DNA from: Mycolicibacter hiberniae
GTDB lineage: Bacteria > Actinomycetota > Actinomycetes > Mycobacteriales > Mycobacteriaceae
Length of the DNA stretch: 64,000 nucleotides
NCBI RefSeq assembly: GCF_010729485.1
Contig: NZ_AP022609.1
Location: forward strand, 3,162,001 to 3,226,000
Direction: 5' to 3'
The position numbers and the translations under genes were made by a program. Below, one piece after another: positions 45,273-54,698 of the stretch. A model generated the notes under the pieces. The model was not told the DNA's origin. It made no database searches and was given only the letters and a program-made list of their open reading frames with translations. The first letter of the stretch is position 1; each line of letters starts with the position of its first letter.

Positions 45273-45510
45273 TCAACGCCTGGCGCACGTTGGGGTGGCG
45301 TTCCAGATAGGCGAGCGTCGGATTCGGGGCACCGGGATCCTCTTGTCTTCCCCGTTCATCCAGCTCGGCCCTGACATCAGGATGACGGTTCAGGTATGCG
45401 TCGATGGATTCGCCCACTGTTTGATCGCAGGGTTCGGCGTTGGCCACCGGTGTCAGGACCCCCGTCGCGCTCAGCAGGCCGACCGCAATCGCTCGAGTAA
45501 TACCGCTCAT
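45247..45510 (-). CDS. Small secreted protein with duplicated AYLxRHPxVR motif
   Basis: 87 residues. Signal peptide MSGITRAIAVGLLSATGVLT, cleavage near ANA-EP. The mature part of about 60 residues has a cysteine near each end (EPCDQT, SQQCV) and two copies of a helical motif: AYLNRHPDVRAEL and AYLERHPNVRQAL. It resembles the small mycobacterial hemophore-related proteins in size and layout, but heme binding is not evident. Its 3' end overlaps the EthD gene by 26 bases. Confidence 0.75.
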   Translation of the reverse strand: MSGITRAIAVGLLSATGVLTPVANAEPCDQTVGESIDAYLNRHPDVRAELDERGRQEDPGAPNPTLAYLERHPNVRQALITLSQQCV

Positions 45511-45530
45511 CTTTCGACGGTACCCGCGTC

Positions 45531-47612
45531 CTAGTTCACGCTGGCCAGGGCGAACGGCAAGACCTGCGGCGCTCCGGCCGCGCGCACCACGCGGGCCGCC
45601 ATGGTCAGCGTCCAGCCGGTGTCGGTCACGTCGTCGATCAACAGCACCGGACCGACGCCGGCGGGAAGCGGCGCCGGCGGCTGCCAGCACCCCTGCAGCG
45701 CGGCGACCCGGTAAGCCGAATTGGCCGCCGCCGTCGCGCGCCGGCCGGGCGCATACCGCAGGGTGTCCAGGCGCACCAGGCGACCGAGCTCGGCCAGCCG
45801 GTCGGCGAGCGAACCGATCAGCACCGGGTGGGTCGTCGAATCCAGTGCCATCACCGCGGTGGGCCGTTGCTGCCACTCCCAGCCGGCCAACACGTTCACA
45901 GCCGCGCGCACCACGTCGTCGGGAACCTCGCGGTCCGGCTCGTCGAGCAGGCGACGCAGCCGCACGCCCCACCCCAAGTCGGTGAGCCGGCCGATCACCC
46001 GGCCGGGTTGCGGTCCGTCGGTGATCCGGCCCGACAAGTCCACCCCGAGCTGCGCCAGTCCCGACGGCCACTGCCGCCGCGGCGTGATCTCCACTCCGGG
46101 GCGCATCAACCGTTCACGGGTGGCGGCGGCGGCGGTGGCGTCCACTTCGCCGTCAAACCGCGGCCCGGCGCAGTTGTCGCAGCGCCCGCAACGCTCCCCC
46201 GCCTGCAGCTGCGGGTCGTTCAGTTGGGCACGCAGGAAACTCATGCGGCAGTCGCCCGTGGCCTGGTAGTCCAGCATCGCCTGCTGCTCTGCCCGGCGCA
46301 GTTCCTCGAGCTTGCGGTAGCGCTGCTCGTCGTAGGTCCACTGCGCGCCGGTGCCCAGCCAGCCACCCTTGACTCGGCGCACTGCGCCGTCGACATCGAG
46401 GACCTTGAGCACCATCTCCAACCGCGACCGGTTCAGGTCGACCCGCGCTTCCAGCGCCGGGGTCGAGAGCGGCTGATCGGGCGACAGTTCACCGATCACC
46501 TTGCGCACCAAGGACTCCGCGGGGAAGGCCAGCGACGCGAAATAGTGCCAGATGTCTTGGTCCTCGGTGCCGGGCAACAGGATCACCTCGGCGCTGGCGG
46601 TGGCGCGCCCGGCACGACCGACCTGCTGGTAGTAGGCGATCGGCGAGGACGGTGCACCCAGGTGGACCACGAAACCCAGGTCGGGCTTGTCGAATCCCAT
46701 GCCCAGCGCCGAGGTGGCGATCAGCGCTTTGACCCGGTTGGCCAGCAGATCGGCCTCGAGCTGCTCGCGATCGGCCGAGTCGGTCGAGCCGGTGTAGGCG
46801 GCCACCGCGAACCCCTGAGCGCGCAGGTCGGCGGCCACGTCGTGGGCTTGGGCCACAGTGAGCGTGTAGACGATCCCGGATCCGGGCAGCTTCTCCAGGT
46901 GAGCGCCGATCCAGGCGGCGCGCTGCGCCGGTCCACCGGCGGTCACCACCGACATCCGAAGCGACTCGCGGTCCAGGCCGCCACGCAGCACCAGCGTGTC
47001 GCTGCCGCCAACCCCGAGCTGGCCCGCGACGTCGGCGACCACCCGGTCGTTGGCGGTCGCCGTGGTCGCCAGCACCGGGATGTCGGCGCCGAGCTCGGCG
47101 ATCAGCGTGCGGATACGCCGGTAGTCCGGCCGGAAGTCGTGGCCCCAGTCCGACACGCAGTGCGCCTCGTCGACCACGACCAGCCCGGCCTTAGCGGCCA
47201 GCGCCGGTAACACTTCATCGCGGAAGTCCGGATTGTTGAGCCGCTCCGGGCTGACCAGCAACACGTCGAGATCACCGGCGGCCACCCGGCGTTGCACGTC
47301 TGCCCATTCGGTGACGTTCGAGGAGTTGATGGTGGCCGCATGCACACCGGCACGCTCCGCTGCCGCGACCTGGTTGCGCATCAGCGCCAGCAATGGCGAC
47401 ACGATCACCGTCGGACCGTGGCCGCTGGCCCGCAACAGCTTCGCGGCGATGAAATACACCGCCGACTTGCCCCAGCCGGTTCGCTGCACCACCAGCGCGC
47501 GGCGGCGAGCCACCACCAGCGCCTCAATCGCGATCCACTGGTCGTCGCGCAGCCGCGCCTGCGGTCCGGCCAGCTGTTCCAGAATCGCCTGGGCCTGCGG
47601 CCGTGTCGTCAT
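45531..47612 (-). CDS. rqlH: RecQ-like DNA helicase RqlH with phosphoribosyltransferase-like C-terminus
   Basis: 693 residues, close to the M. smegmatis RqlH helicase. Superfamily 2 motifs: Walker A TGWGKS at 45-50, DEAH at 148-151 (VVVDEAHCVSDWGHDFRPDY), ATTATAN (motif III), and QQVGRAGR (motif VI). A zinc module follows (DCRMSF, CGRCDNC). The last 150 residues resemble a phosphoribosyltransferase, with VLLIDDVTDTGWT near 656-668 as the PRPP loop. The ATG at 47612 is preferred over 47684, which runs back into hsaF. It unwinds DNA 3' to 5' in known homologues; it has no link to sterol metabolism. Confidence 0.92.
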   Translation of the reverse strand: MTTRPQAQAILEQLAGPQARLRDDQWIAIEALVVARRRALVVQRTGWGKSAVYFIAAKLLRASGHGPTVIVSPLLALMRNQVAAAERAGVHAATINSSNVTEWADVQRRVAAGDLDVLLVSPERLNNPDFRDEVLPALAAKAGLVVVDEAHCVSDWGHDFRPDYRRIRTLIAELGADIPVLATTATANDRVVADVAGQLGVGGSDTLVLRGGLDRESLRMSVVTAGGPAQRAAWIGAHLEKLPGSGIVYTLTVAQAHDVAADLRAQGFAVAAYTGSTDSADREQLEADLLANRVKALIATSALGMGFDKPDLGFVVHLGAPSSPIAYYQQVGRAGRATASAEVILLPGTEDQDIWHYFASLAFPAESLVRKVIGELSPDQPLSTPALEARVDLNRSRLEMVLKVLDVDGAVRRVKGGWLGTGAQWTYDEQRYRKLEELRRAEQQAMLDYQATGDCRMSFLRAQLNDPQLQAGERCGRCDNCAGPRFDGEVDATAAAATRERLMRPGVEITPRRQWPSGLAQLGVDLSGRITDGPQPGRVIGRLTDLGWGVRLRRLLDEPDREVPDDVVRAAVNVLAGWEWQQRPTAVMALDSTTHPVLIGSLADRLAELGRLVRLDTLRYAPGRRATAAANSAYRVAALQGCWQPPAPLPAGVGPVLLIDDVTDTGWTLTMAARVVRAAGAPQVLPFALASVN

Positions 47613-47619
47613 GCCGCGA

Positions 47620-48648
47620 TTATTTCGCGGCCCGCTCCCGCTGGATCTCCAGGGCGATGTCGATGAGCTGGTCCTCCTGGCCACCGATCAGCTTGCGCTG
47701 CCCGGCCCGGTGCAGCAGCTCATGCGCCGGCACGCCGTAACGCTCACCTTGACGCACCGCGTGCTTGAGGAAGCTGGAGTACACCCCGGAGTAGCCCATG
47801 ATCAGTGCGTTGCGGTCCAGCACGCACTCGGCCGGCATCGCCGGGCGCACCACTTCCTCTGCGGCATCAGCGATGTCGAAGAAATCGATTCCGGTCTTGA
47901 TCCCGACCTTGTCGAACACCCCGATCAACGCCTCCACCGGGGCGTTACCCGCGCCCGCACCGAAGCGGCGCACCGAGCCGTCGATCTGCTTGGCGCCGGC
48001 ACGCACCGCCTCCAGCGAGTTGGCAACGCCCAGCCCCAGGTTCTCGTGGCCATGGAAACCCACCTGGGCGTCATCACCGAGCTCGGCGACCAACGCGGCC
48101 ACCCGATCGCGAACACCCTCCATCACCAGCGCACCGGCCGAATCCACCACGTACACGCACTGGCAGCCGGCGTCAGCCATGATGCGGGCCTGGGCGGCCA
48201 GCTTCTCCGGGGAGACGGTGTGAGCCATCATCAAAAACCCGACGGTCTCCAGACCCAGCTCCCGAGCCAGGCCGAAATGCTGAATGGAGACATCGGCCTC
48301 GGTGCAGTGGGTAGCGATCCGGCAGATCTGTCCGCCGTTGCCCTGCGCCTGCTTCATGTCTTCCTTGGTGGCCACGCCGGGCAGCATCAGGAAGGCGATC
48401 TTGGCGTCCTTGGCGGTCTGCGCCGCGAGCTTGATCAGCTCCTGGTCGGGCGTCTTGGAGAACCCGTAATTGAAGCTCGATCCGCCCAGGCCGTCACCGT
48501 GGGTCACCTCGATGACCGGCACCCCGGCGGCGTCGATCGCCGCCACGATCGCCGCGACCTCCGCAGGCGTGAACTGGTGACGCTTGTGGTGCGAACCGTC
48601 GCGCAGCGAGGTGTCGGTGATCCGCACATCAAAAATGTGATCAGACAT
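47620..48648 (-). CDS. hsaF: 4-Hydroxy-2-oxoacid aldolase HsaF
   Basis: DRE-TIM metallolyase of 342 residues (Rv3534c). It cleaves the 4-hydroxy-2-oxo acid produced by HsaE to pyruvate and an aldehyde. The signature [15 protein letters not shown] carries the metal-binding Asp and catalytic Arg; [19 protein letters not shown] carries the metal-binding His pair. HsaG channels the aldehyde in the complex. The ATG at 48648 overlaps the hsaG stop by 8 bases. Confidence 0.95.
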   Translation of the reverse strand: MSDHIFDVRITDTSLRDGSHHKRHQFTPAEVAAIVAAIDAAGVPVIEVTHGDGLGGSSFNYGFSKTPDQELIKLAAQTAKDAKIAFLMLPGVATKEDMKQAQGNGGQICRIATHCTEADVSIQHFGLARELGLETVGFLMMAHTVSPEKLAAQARIMADAGCQCVYVVDSAGALVMEGVRDRVAALVAELGDDAQVGFHGHENLGLGVANSLEAVRAGAKQIDGSVRRFGAGAGNAPVEALIGVFDKVGIKTGIDFFDIADAAEEVVRPAMPAECVLDRNALIMGYSGVYSSFLKHAVRQGERYGVPAHELLHRAGQRKLIGGQEDQLIDIALEIQRERAAK

Positions 48649-49582
48649 AGCGATTACGCTCCTCCAGCCTTGCTGCCGCCATCTCACGGGCGATCTCTTC
48701 GCCGACCTTGGTCGCAGCGGCGGTCATGATGTCCAAGTTGCCCGCATACGGCGGCAGATAATCGCCGGCGCCCTCGACCTCGACGAACGTGGTCACCACC
48801 GCACGCCCACCGGAGTTCAGCGACGGCTCATCGAACTGCGGCTCGTTGAGCAACCGGTAACCGGGCACATAGGTCTGCACCTGAGCCACCACATCCTTGA
48901 TCGACGCGGTGATCGCGTCGCGGTCGGCGTCCTCGGGGATCTGGCAGAAGATCGTGTCGCGCATGATCATCGGCGGGTCGGCCGGGTTCAAGATGATGAT
49001 CGCCTTGCCGCGCTGCGCACCACCGATGGTCTCCACCCCACGCGAGGTGGTCTTGGTGAACTCATCGATGTTGGCCCGGGTCCCCGGCCCAGCCGACACG
49101 CTCGCGACACTGGCCACGATCTCCGCATAGGGCACGGTGCCGCCCTGCTCTTTGACCGCACGCGTGACGGCATACACGATCGGAATGGTGGCCTGACCAC
49201 CGCAGGTGATCATGTTGACGTTCGGCGCATCGACATGCTCATGCAGATTCGCCGGCGGGATCACCGCCGGACCCACCGCCGCCGGCGTCAAGTCGATGGC
49301 CCGGATACCGGCGGCCTCATACTTGGGCGCATACGCCTTATGCACGTAAGCACTGGTGGCCTCGAACACGAAGTCCGGCTTCTCATCGAGGGCCAACAGC
49401 CAGTCCGCCCCCTGCGCCGAGGTCTCCAGGCCGAGCTTGCGCGCCCGCGCCAAACCCTCAGACTCGGGGTCGATGCCGATCATCCAACGCGGCTCCAGCC
49501 ACTGCGAACGCAGCAACTTGTACAACAGGTCGGTACTGATATTGCCCGACCCGACGATCGCAACTGAGGCCTTAGCAGCCAT
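48641..49582 (-). CDS. hsaG: Acylating aldehyde dehydrogenase HsaG
   Basis: 313 residues (Rv3535c), converting the aldehyde from HsaF to acyl-CoA (propionyl-CoA in the cholesterol pathway) with NAD+. Cofactor-binding [18 protein letters not shown], and the catalytic cysteine in [17 protein letters not shown]. It forms a channelling complex with HsaF. It lies 20 bases after hsaE, with GAGGAGC before the ATG. Confidence 0.95.
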   Translation of the reverse strand: MAAKASVAIVGSGNISTDLLYKLLRSQWLEPRWMIGIDPESEGLARARKLGLETSAQGADWLLALDEKPDFVFEATSAYVHKAYAPKYEAAGIRAIDLTPAAVGPAVIPPANLHEHVDAPNVNMITCGGQATIPIVYAVTRAVKEQGGTVPYAEIVASVASVSAGPGTRANIDEFTKTTSRGVETIGGAQRGKAIIILNPADPPMIMRDTIFCQIPEDADRDAITASIKDVVAQVQTYVPGYRLLNEPQFDEPSLNSGGRAVVTTFVEVEGAGDYLPPYAGNLDIMTAAATKVGEEIAREMAAARLEERNRYV

Positions 49583-49602
49583 GAAAGCTCCTCTATTCGA
49601 AT

Positions 49603-50388
49603 CTATTCGAAAACCAGCCGGACCGAACCCAGCCCGGCGAAATCGGCGACGCAGTCGTCGCCGGCATGGACGTCGATGGCCCGGGTAGCGGTGCCGGGCA
49701 ACACGATGTCGCCAGCCTTGAGCCGCACTCCGAAGCTTTCCACCTTGCGAGCCAGCCAGGCCACCGCGGTGACCGGGTTACCCAGCACCGCGTCGCTACG
49801 GCCTTCGGCGACCACCTCGCCGTTCTTGGTCAGGGAGGCGTCGATGCTCTTGATGTCGATATCGCCCGGCTTGACCCGCTGCTTGCCCAGGACGAAGCCC
49901 GCCGATGAGGCGTTGTCGGCGATGGTGTCGCACAGCTTGATCTTCCAGTCGCTGATCCGGCTGTCGATCAGCTCGATCGCCGGGGCGAAGGCCTCGGTGG
50001 CCGCCAGCACATCCTCTTCGGTGCAGTCCGCGCCCGGCAGATCCTTGGCCAGGATGAACGCGACCTCCACCTCGACCCGGGGATAGAGATAGTTCGACGC
50101 CTTGACCGGCTTGTCCTCGAACACCTGCATCTCGCTGAGCAGGTGTCCGTAGTCCGGTTCGTCGACACCCATCATCTGCTGCATCGCTTCGCTGGACAGG
50201 CCGACCTTGTGTCCCACGACGCGCGCGCCCTCGGCGATCCGCTGGCGAATGTTGATCAGCTGAATCTCGTAGGCGTCGACGACGTCGATCTCGGGCTGAG
50301 CCGCAGTCAACGGGGAGATCGGAACCCGACTGCGCTCCGCCTGCGCCAACTCGGCAGCGAGCTCCTCACGGATCTGGGCGCTGAGCAT
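49603..50388 (-). CDS. hsaE: 2-Hydroxypentadienoate hydratase HsaE
   Basis: 261 residues, same length as Rv3536c. Member of the fumarylacetoacetase-related hydratase family; hydrates the 2-hydroxyhexa-2,4-dienoate formed from rings A/B. Motifs: [38 protein letters not shown] (metal-binding Glu residues) and LDS-type segment [20 protein letters not shown]. First gene of the hsaE-hsaG-hsaF unit, behind a KstR-like site. Confidence 0.95.
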   Translation of the reverse strand: MLSAQIREELAAELAQAERSRVPISPLTAAQPEIDVVDAYEIQLINIRQRIAEGARVVGHKVGLSSEAMQQMMGVDEPDYGHLLSEMQVFEDKPVKASNYLYPRVEVEVAFILAKDLPGADCTEEDVLAATEAFAPAIELIDSRISDWKIKLCDTIADNASSAGFVLGKQRVKPGDIDIKSIDASLTKNGEVVAEGRSDAVLGNPVTAVAWLARKVESFGVRLKAGDIVLPGTATRAIDVHAGDDCVADFAGLGSVRLVFE

Positions 50389-50443
50389 GATGGTCCCCTC
50401 GGGTGGTGGTGAGCGGGTGAAACGGGCCGTTCAGCGGCAATTC

Positions 50444-50457
50444 TAGGACGTGTTCTA
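50444..50457. promoter_or_regulatory. KstR-type operator before hsaE (one mismatch)
   Basis: TAGGACGTGTTCTA differs from TnnAACnnGTTnnA only by G at the first A. It lies 56 bases before the hsaE ATG and after the CYP125 paralogue's stop. Confidence 0.75.
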
Positions 50458-50531
50458 ATTTTTCGTTCTGTCGGTCCGGGCCCGGCCAAAACCGGTGGTA
50501 GGCAGCCCACCGGCCCGGCGGCGGCACAGAA

Positions 50532-51791
50532 CTACGATTTGCCGGCGTAGTCGACGTGCCAGTGCTTGATGCCGTTGAGCCAGCCTGATCGCAGCCGCTG
50601 AGGACGGTCCAGCGGGGTCAGGTCGGGCATGTTGTCGGCGATCGCGTCGAAGATCAGCCCAATGGTCATCCGCGCCAGGTGCGTGCCGATGCAGTAGTGC
50701 GCACCGGTGCCACCGAAGCCGACATGCGGGTTGGGCTCACGCAGGATGTCGAAGGTGTATGGGTCGGTGAACACGTCCTCGTCGAAGTTGGCCGAACGGT
50801 AGAACATCACCACTCGCTGACCCTGCTCGATCAGCGTGCCGTTGAGGTTGTGGTCGCGGGTCGCGGTGCGCTGAAAAGCAGTCACCGGCGTTGCCCACCG
50901 CACCACCTCGTCGGCCGTGGTGGCCGGACGCTCCCTGATGAACAGCTCCCATTGGTCGGGATGTTCGGTGAACGCCATCATTCCCTGCGTGATCGAGTTG
51001 CGAGTGGTCTCGCTGCCGGCCACCGCCAGCAGAATGATGAAGTAACCCAGCTCGTCGTCGTTGAGCTTCTCCCCGTCGATATCGGCTTCCACCAGGGTTG
51101 TCACGATGTCATGGCCCGGATTGCGGCGCTTGAGCTCGGCCAGCTCCAGGCCGTAGCCGATGATCTCCAGCGCTGAGGCCGCCGGGTCATAGTGCGCGAA
51201 CTCCGGGTCGTCGTAGGAGGTCATCTGGTTGGTCCAGTCGAACAGCTTTCCGCGATCCGCCTGCGGCACCCCCATCAGCCCCGCGATGGCCTGCAAGGGC
51301 AATTCCGAAGCCACCTCCACCACGAAGTCGCCGCTGCCCCGGGCCAGCGCATCCTTGGCGATCTGTTGCGCCCGCGCCCGCAGATCGTCGTGCAGCGGCA
51401 GGATGTGGCGCGGCGTGAAGCCACGGGAGATGATCCGGCGCTGCCGCGTGTGTTTCGGCGCATCCTGATTGAGCATCAGGATCCGCTGCGCGTCGAGCTG
51501 TTCGCGGGTGGTCTCGTCGTGAAACCGGGGGATCGCCCCGTTCACCTCGCTGGAGAACACCTCGTCGAGCCGCGAGATCTCCTTGATGTCCTCGTGCCGG
51601 GTGATGGCCCAGTAGCCACCGTCTTTGAAGCCGCCGCTCCTGTCATCCGGCTGCGCGATCCACTTGATCGGTTCGTTGCGCCGCAGTTCGGCGAACTCTG
51701 CGTCGGGCAGTCCCTCGGCGTAGATCTCCGGATCGGTGAGGTCGAATCCGGCGGGAAGGCGAGTGGCTGACGAGACGGTAGGGCTGGCCAC
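50532..51791 (-). CDS. CYP125-family P450, second copy between hsaE and kstD
   Basis: 419 residues from a GTG at 51791 with GAGGAG about 9 bases upstream. It aligns along its length with CYP125: LPAGFDLTDPEIYAEGLPDA, I-helix LLAVAGSETTRNSITQGMMA, EVVRWATPVTAFQRTA, heme ligand Cys367 in HVGFGGTGAHYCIG, end SGWLNGIKHWHVDY. It lacks the CPVAH tail of the syntenic copy at 61000. M. tuberculosis has no P450 here. It is likely to oxidise the sterol side-chain terminus, perhaps on different sterols. Its start faces kstD across a region with two KstR operators. Confidence 0.9.
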   Translation of the reverse strand: MASPTVSSATRLPAGFDLTDPEIYAEGLPDAEFAELRRNEPIKWIAQPDDRSGGFKDGGYWAITRHEDIKEISRLDEVFSSEVNGAIPRFHDETTREQLDAQRILMLNQDAPKHTRQRRIISRGFTPRHILPLHDDLRARAQQIAKDALARGSGDFVVEVASELPLQAIAGLMGVPQADRGKLFDWTNQMTSYDDPEFAHYDPAASALEIIGYGLELAELKRRNPGHDIVTTLVEADIDGEKLNDDELGYFIILLAVAGSETTRNSITQGMMAFTEHPDQWELFIRERPATTADEVVRWATPVTAFQRTATRDHNLNGTLIEQGQRVVMFYRSANFDEDVFTDPYTFDILREPNPHVGFGGTGAHYCIGTHLARMTIGLIFDAIADNMPDLTPLDRPQRLRSGWLNGIKHWHVDYAGKS

Positions 51792-51904
51792 GATGGCGAC
51801 TCCTCACTGGTGAACCGGTTCCGACTACGATACTTTTTCGCCTACGCTGAGCAGGGCTTTACCAGAGGAAAAAGGGCATAAAGACCCCGCTGACGAGGCG
51901 GAAA

Positions 51905-51918
51905 TGGAACACGTTCTA
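51905..51918. promoter_or_regulatory. KstR-type operator between the CYP125 paralogue and kstD
   Basis: TGGAACACGTTCTA, exact consensus match, 113 bases from the P450 start. Together with the site at 52041 it gives this 264-base divergent region one operator near each gene. Confidence 0.82.
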
Positions 51919-52040
51919 CCTGGTGGCCGGCTGGGCTCAACCGGCCCGGAACAGCCGGATTACCAGCAGGCTGGGGAGTCGTTTCCGCGGGGCCGGCCGG
52001 GCAGTACGGCCAGCCAACTGGCGCCCGGGTGGGGCGGTTT

Positions 52041-52054
52041 TATAACGTGTTCTA
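52041..52054. promoter_or_regulatory. KstR-type operator abutting the kstD start codon
   Basis: TATAACGTGTTCTA, exact match. Only one base separates it from the kstD ATG at 52056, so either the mRNA is leaderless or the operator lies within the transcribed start region. Confidence 0.84.
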
Positions 52055-52055
52055 C

Positions 52056-53750
52056 ATGGCCGAACAGGAGTACGACGTCGTCGTGGTCGGAAGCGGCGGC
52101 GCCGGTATGGTCGCCGCGCTGACTGCCGCCCACCACGGACTGTCCACCATCGTCATCGAGAAGGCTGCCCACTTCGGCGGCTCGACCGCCCGCTCCGGCG
52201 GTGGTGTGTGGATTCCCAACAACGAGGTGTTGCAGCGCGCGGGGGTCAAAGACGACCCGCAGGCGGCGCGCACCTATCTGCACACGATCATCGGCGACGT
52301 GGTGCCGGCCGAGAAGATCGACACCTACCTGCAGCGCGGGCCGGAGATGCTGTCGTTCGTGCTGAAGCACTCACCGCTGAAGATGTGCTGGGTTCCCGGT
52401 TACGCCGACTACTACCCCGAGCAGCCCGGCGGCAAGCCGACCGGACGTTCCATCGAGCCCAAGCCGTTCAACGCCAAGAAGCTGGGCGCCGACATGGCCG
52501 GCCTGGAGCCGGCCTACGGCAAGGTGCCGCTGAACGTGGTGGTCATGCAGCAGGATTACGTTCGGCTCAACCAGCTCAAGCGCCACCCGCGCGGGATGCT
52601 GCGCAGCCTGAAAGTCGGCGCCCGCACCATGTGGGCGCAGGCCACCGGCAAGAACCTGGTCGGCATGGGCCGCGCCCTGATCGCGCCGCTGCGCATCGGC
52701 CTGCGCGAGGCCGGTGTCCCCGTCGAGCTCAACACCGCGCTGAGCGACCTGTATGTCGAGGACGGCGTGGTCCGGGGCGTTTACGTACGCGGGGCATCCG
52801 ACCCCGAATCGGCGGAGCCGCGGTTGATCCGGGCCCGGCGCGGGGTGATCCTGGGCAGCGGGGGCTTCGAGCACAACGAACAGATGCGGGTCAAGTACCA
52901 GCGCGCCCCGATCACCACCGAGTGGACGGTGGGGGCAACGGCCAACACCGGCGACGGCATTCTGGCCGGCGAGAAGCTGGGGGCCGCACTGGACATCATG
53001 GAGGACTCCTGGTGGGGGCCGACGGTGCCGCTGCCCGGGGCGCCGTGGTTCGCGCTCTCGGAGCGCAACTCGCCCGGATCGATCATCGTGAACATGGCCG
53101 GCAAGCGGTTCATGAATGAGTCGATGCCCTACGTCGAGGCCTGCCACCACATGTACGGCGGCCAGTACGGTCAAGGCCCCGGACCCGGCGAGAACGTGCC
53201 GGCGTGGCTGGTCTTCGACCAGCGCTACCGGAACAACTACATCTTCGCCGGCCTGCAGCCGGGGCAGCGGATTCCCAAGAAGTGGCTGGAGTCGGGCGTG
53301 ATCGTCTCCGCCGACACCCTCGAGGAGCTGGCAACCAAGACCGGTGTGCCGGCCGCCGCATTGAGCGCGACCGTCGAGCGCTTCAACGAGTTCGCCCGCA
53401 ACGGCGTGGACGAGGACTTCCATCGCGGCGAGAGCGCCTACGACCGCTACTACGGCGACCCGACCAACAAGCCGAACCCCAATCTGGGCCAGATCGCTCA
53501 GGGCCCGTTCTACGCCGCCAAGCTGGTGCCCGGAGACCTGGGCACCAAGGGCGGGATCCGTACCGACGTGAACGGCCGGGCACTGCGCGACGACGGCACC
53601 GTCATCGCCGGGCTGTACGCGGCCGGCAACGTGAGCGCTCCGGTGATGGGCCACACCTATCCGGGGCCCGGCGGCACCATCGGCCCCGCCATGACATTCG
53701 GCTACCTGGCCGCTCTCGACATCGCTGGCGCGCAAACCGGAAAGGCCTGA
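52056..53750 (+). CDS. kstD: 3-Ketosteroid delta1-dehydrogenase KstD
   Basis: FAD-dependent flavoprotein, 564 residues (Rv3537). It introduces the C1-C2 double bond in ring A, which with KshA leads to ring B opening. FAD-binding VVVVGSGGAGMVAALTAAHH near residue 10, GGSTARSGGGVWIPNN, and the C-terminal HTYPGPGGTIGPAMTFGYLA carrying the active-site Tyr/Gly. The ATG at 52056 is chosen because an earlier ATG at 52029 lies upstream of the operator. chsH3 follows 1 base after the stop. Confidence 0.96.
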   Translation: MAEQEYDVVVVGSGGAGMVAALTAAHHGLSTIVIEKAAHFGGSTARSGGGVWIPNNEVLQRAGVKDDPQAARTYLHTIIGDVVPAEKIDTYLQRGPEMLSFVLKHSPLKMCWVPGYADYYPEQPGGKPTGRSIEPKPFNAKKLGADMAGLEPAYGKVPLNVVVMQQDYVRLNQLKRHPRGMLRSLKVGARTMWAQATGKNLVGMGRALIAPLRIGLREAGVPVELNTALSDLYVEDGVVRGVYVRGASDPESAEPRLIRARRGVILGSGGFEHNEQMRVKYQRAPITTEWTVGATANTGDGILAGEKLGAALDIMEDSWWGPTVPLPGAPWFALSERNSPGSIIVNMAGKRFMNESMPYVEACHHMYGGQYGQGPGPGENVPAWLVFDQRYRNNYIFAGLQPGQRIPKKWLESGVIVSADTLEELATKTGVPAAALSATVERFNEFARNGVDEDFHRGESAYDRYYGDPTNKPNPNLGQIAQGPFYAAKLVPGDLGTKGGIRTDVNGRALRDDGTVIAGLYAAGNVSAPVMGHTYPGPGGTIGPAMTFGYLAALDIAGAQTGKA

Positions 53751-53751
53751 T

Positions 53752-54612
53752 ATGGCGATCGATCTCGAGGTCGCACTGGGAGCAGAGTTCGGCCAGGTCG
53801 AATTCTCCTGGACCGCAACCAATGTGCAGCTCTACAACCTGGCGCTGGGCGCCGGGTCGGACCCGATGGACCCGCGGGAGCTGAGCTACGTCGTCGACGG
53901 CAGCCCGCAGGTGCTGCCCACCTTCGGCTGCGTCGCCGCCTCCTTCAACGAAGTGGAGCCGCCGAAGGTGAGCTGGCCCGGTGTCGAGATCGACCTGGCC
54001 AAGATTCTGCACGCCTCGGAGCGGGTCACCGTACCGGCGCCACTGCCGCCGTCCGGCAGTGCCCGCGCGATCAGCCGGATCTCCGACGTGTGGGACAAGG
54101 GTAAAGCCGCGGTGGTGGTGCTCGAGACCTCGGTCACCAGTACCGACGGCACTCCCCTGTGGACGCAGCACCGGTCGATCTTCGCCCGCGGCGAAGGCGG
54201 CTTCGGCGGCCAGCGGGGACCGTCGACGGCGAGCGAACTGCCCGACCGCGCACCGGACTTCGAGATCGATATTCCGGTGGCGCCGCAACAGGCGCTGTTG
54301 TACCGACTCTGCGGCGACCGCAACCCGCTGCATTCGGACCCCGCATTCGCCGCCGCAGCCGGTTTCGACCGCCCGATCCTGCACGGGCTGTGCACCTACG
54401 GCATGACCTGCAAGGCCGCGGTCGACACCGCGCTGGGCGGTGACGCCGGAGCGGTCCGCTCCTTCGGCGCCCGGTTCGCCGGCGTGGTCTTCCCGGGCGA
54501 GACCCTGCTGGCCCGGCTGTGGAAGGACGGCGACCGGCTGGTGGGCAGTGTCGTGGCACCCTCACGCGACGACGCCGCCATCCTCAACGACGTGGAGTTG
54601 GTCCCGGCTTAG
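53752..54612 (+). CDS. chsH3: MaoC-like steroid enoyl-CoA hydratase ChsH3 (Rv3538-like)
   Basis: 286 residues with two hot-dog folds. The C-terminal half has the hydratase-2 motif: YRLCGDRNPLHSDPAFAAAA followed by FDRPILHGLCTYGMTCKAAV (catalytic Asp and His). M. tuberculosis Rv3538 is reported to hydrate a cholesterol side-chain enoyl-CoA with stereochemistry opposite to EchA19, giving the substrate of ChsB1. Co-transcribed with kstD. Length identical to Rv3538. Confidence 0.92.
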   Translation: MAIDLEVALGAEFGQVEFSWTATNVQLYNLALGAGSDPMDPRELSYVVDGSPQVLPTFGCVAASFNEVEPPKVSWPGVEIDLAKILHASERVTVPAPLPPSGSARAISRISDVWDKGKAAVVVLETSVTSTDGTPLWTQHRSIFARGEGGFGGQRGPSTASELPDRAPDFEIDIPVAPQQALLYRLCGDRNPLHSDPAFAAAAGFDRPILHGLCTYGMTCKAAVDTALGGDAGAVRSFGARFAGVVFPGETLLARLWKDGDRLVGSVVAPSRDDAAILNDVELVPA

Positions 54613-54660
54613 CCTCCCCCGCCGCGCCCCCGCGCCGGCGTCCGCGCCCCTGCGGCACCT

Positions 54661-54681
54661 AATTGAAAATGACATTCATCT
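54661..54681. promoter_or_regulatory. Candidate Zur (zinc uptake regulator) box before the PPE63-like gene
   Basis: AATTGAAAATGACATTCATC stands out as AT-rich in a very GC-rich setting. The core TGAAAATGACATTCA (54664-54678) matches 12 of 15 positions of the mycobacterial Zur box core TGAAAATCATTTTCA as I remember it, and is a 7-1-7 dyad with 5 of 7 pairs. It lies 20 bases before the ATG. Needs experimental or motif-scan support. Confidence 0.45.
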
Positions 54682-54698
54682 TCGATATGGTGAGCGGC

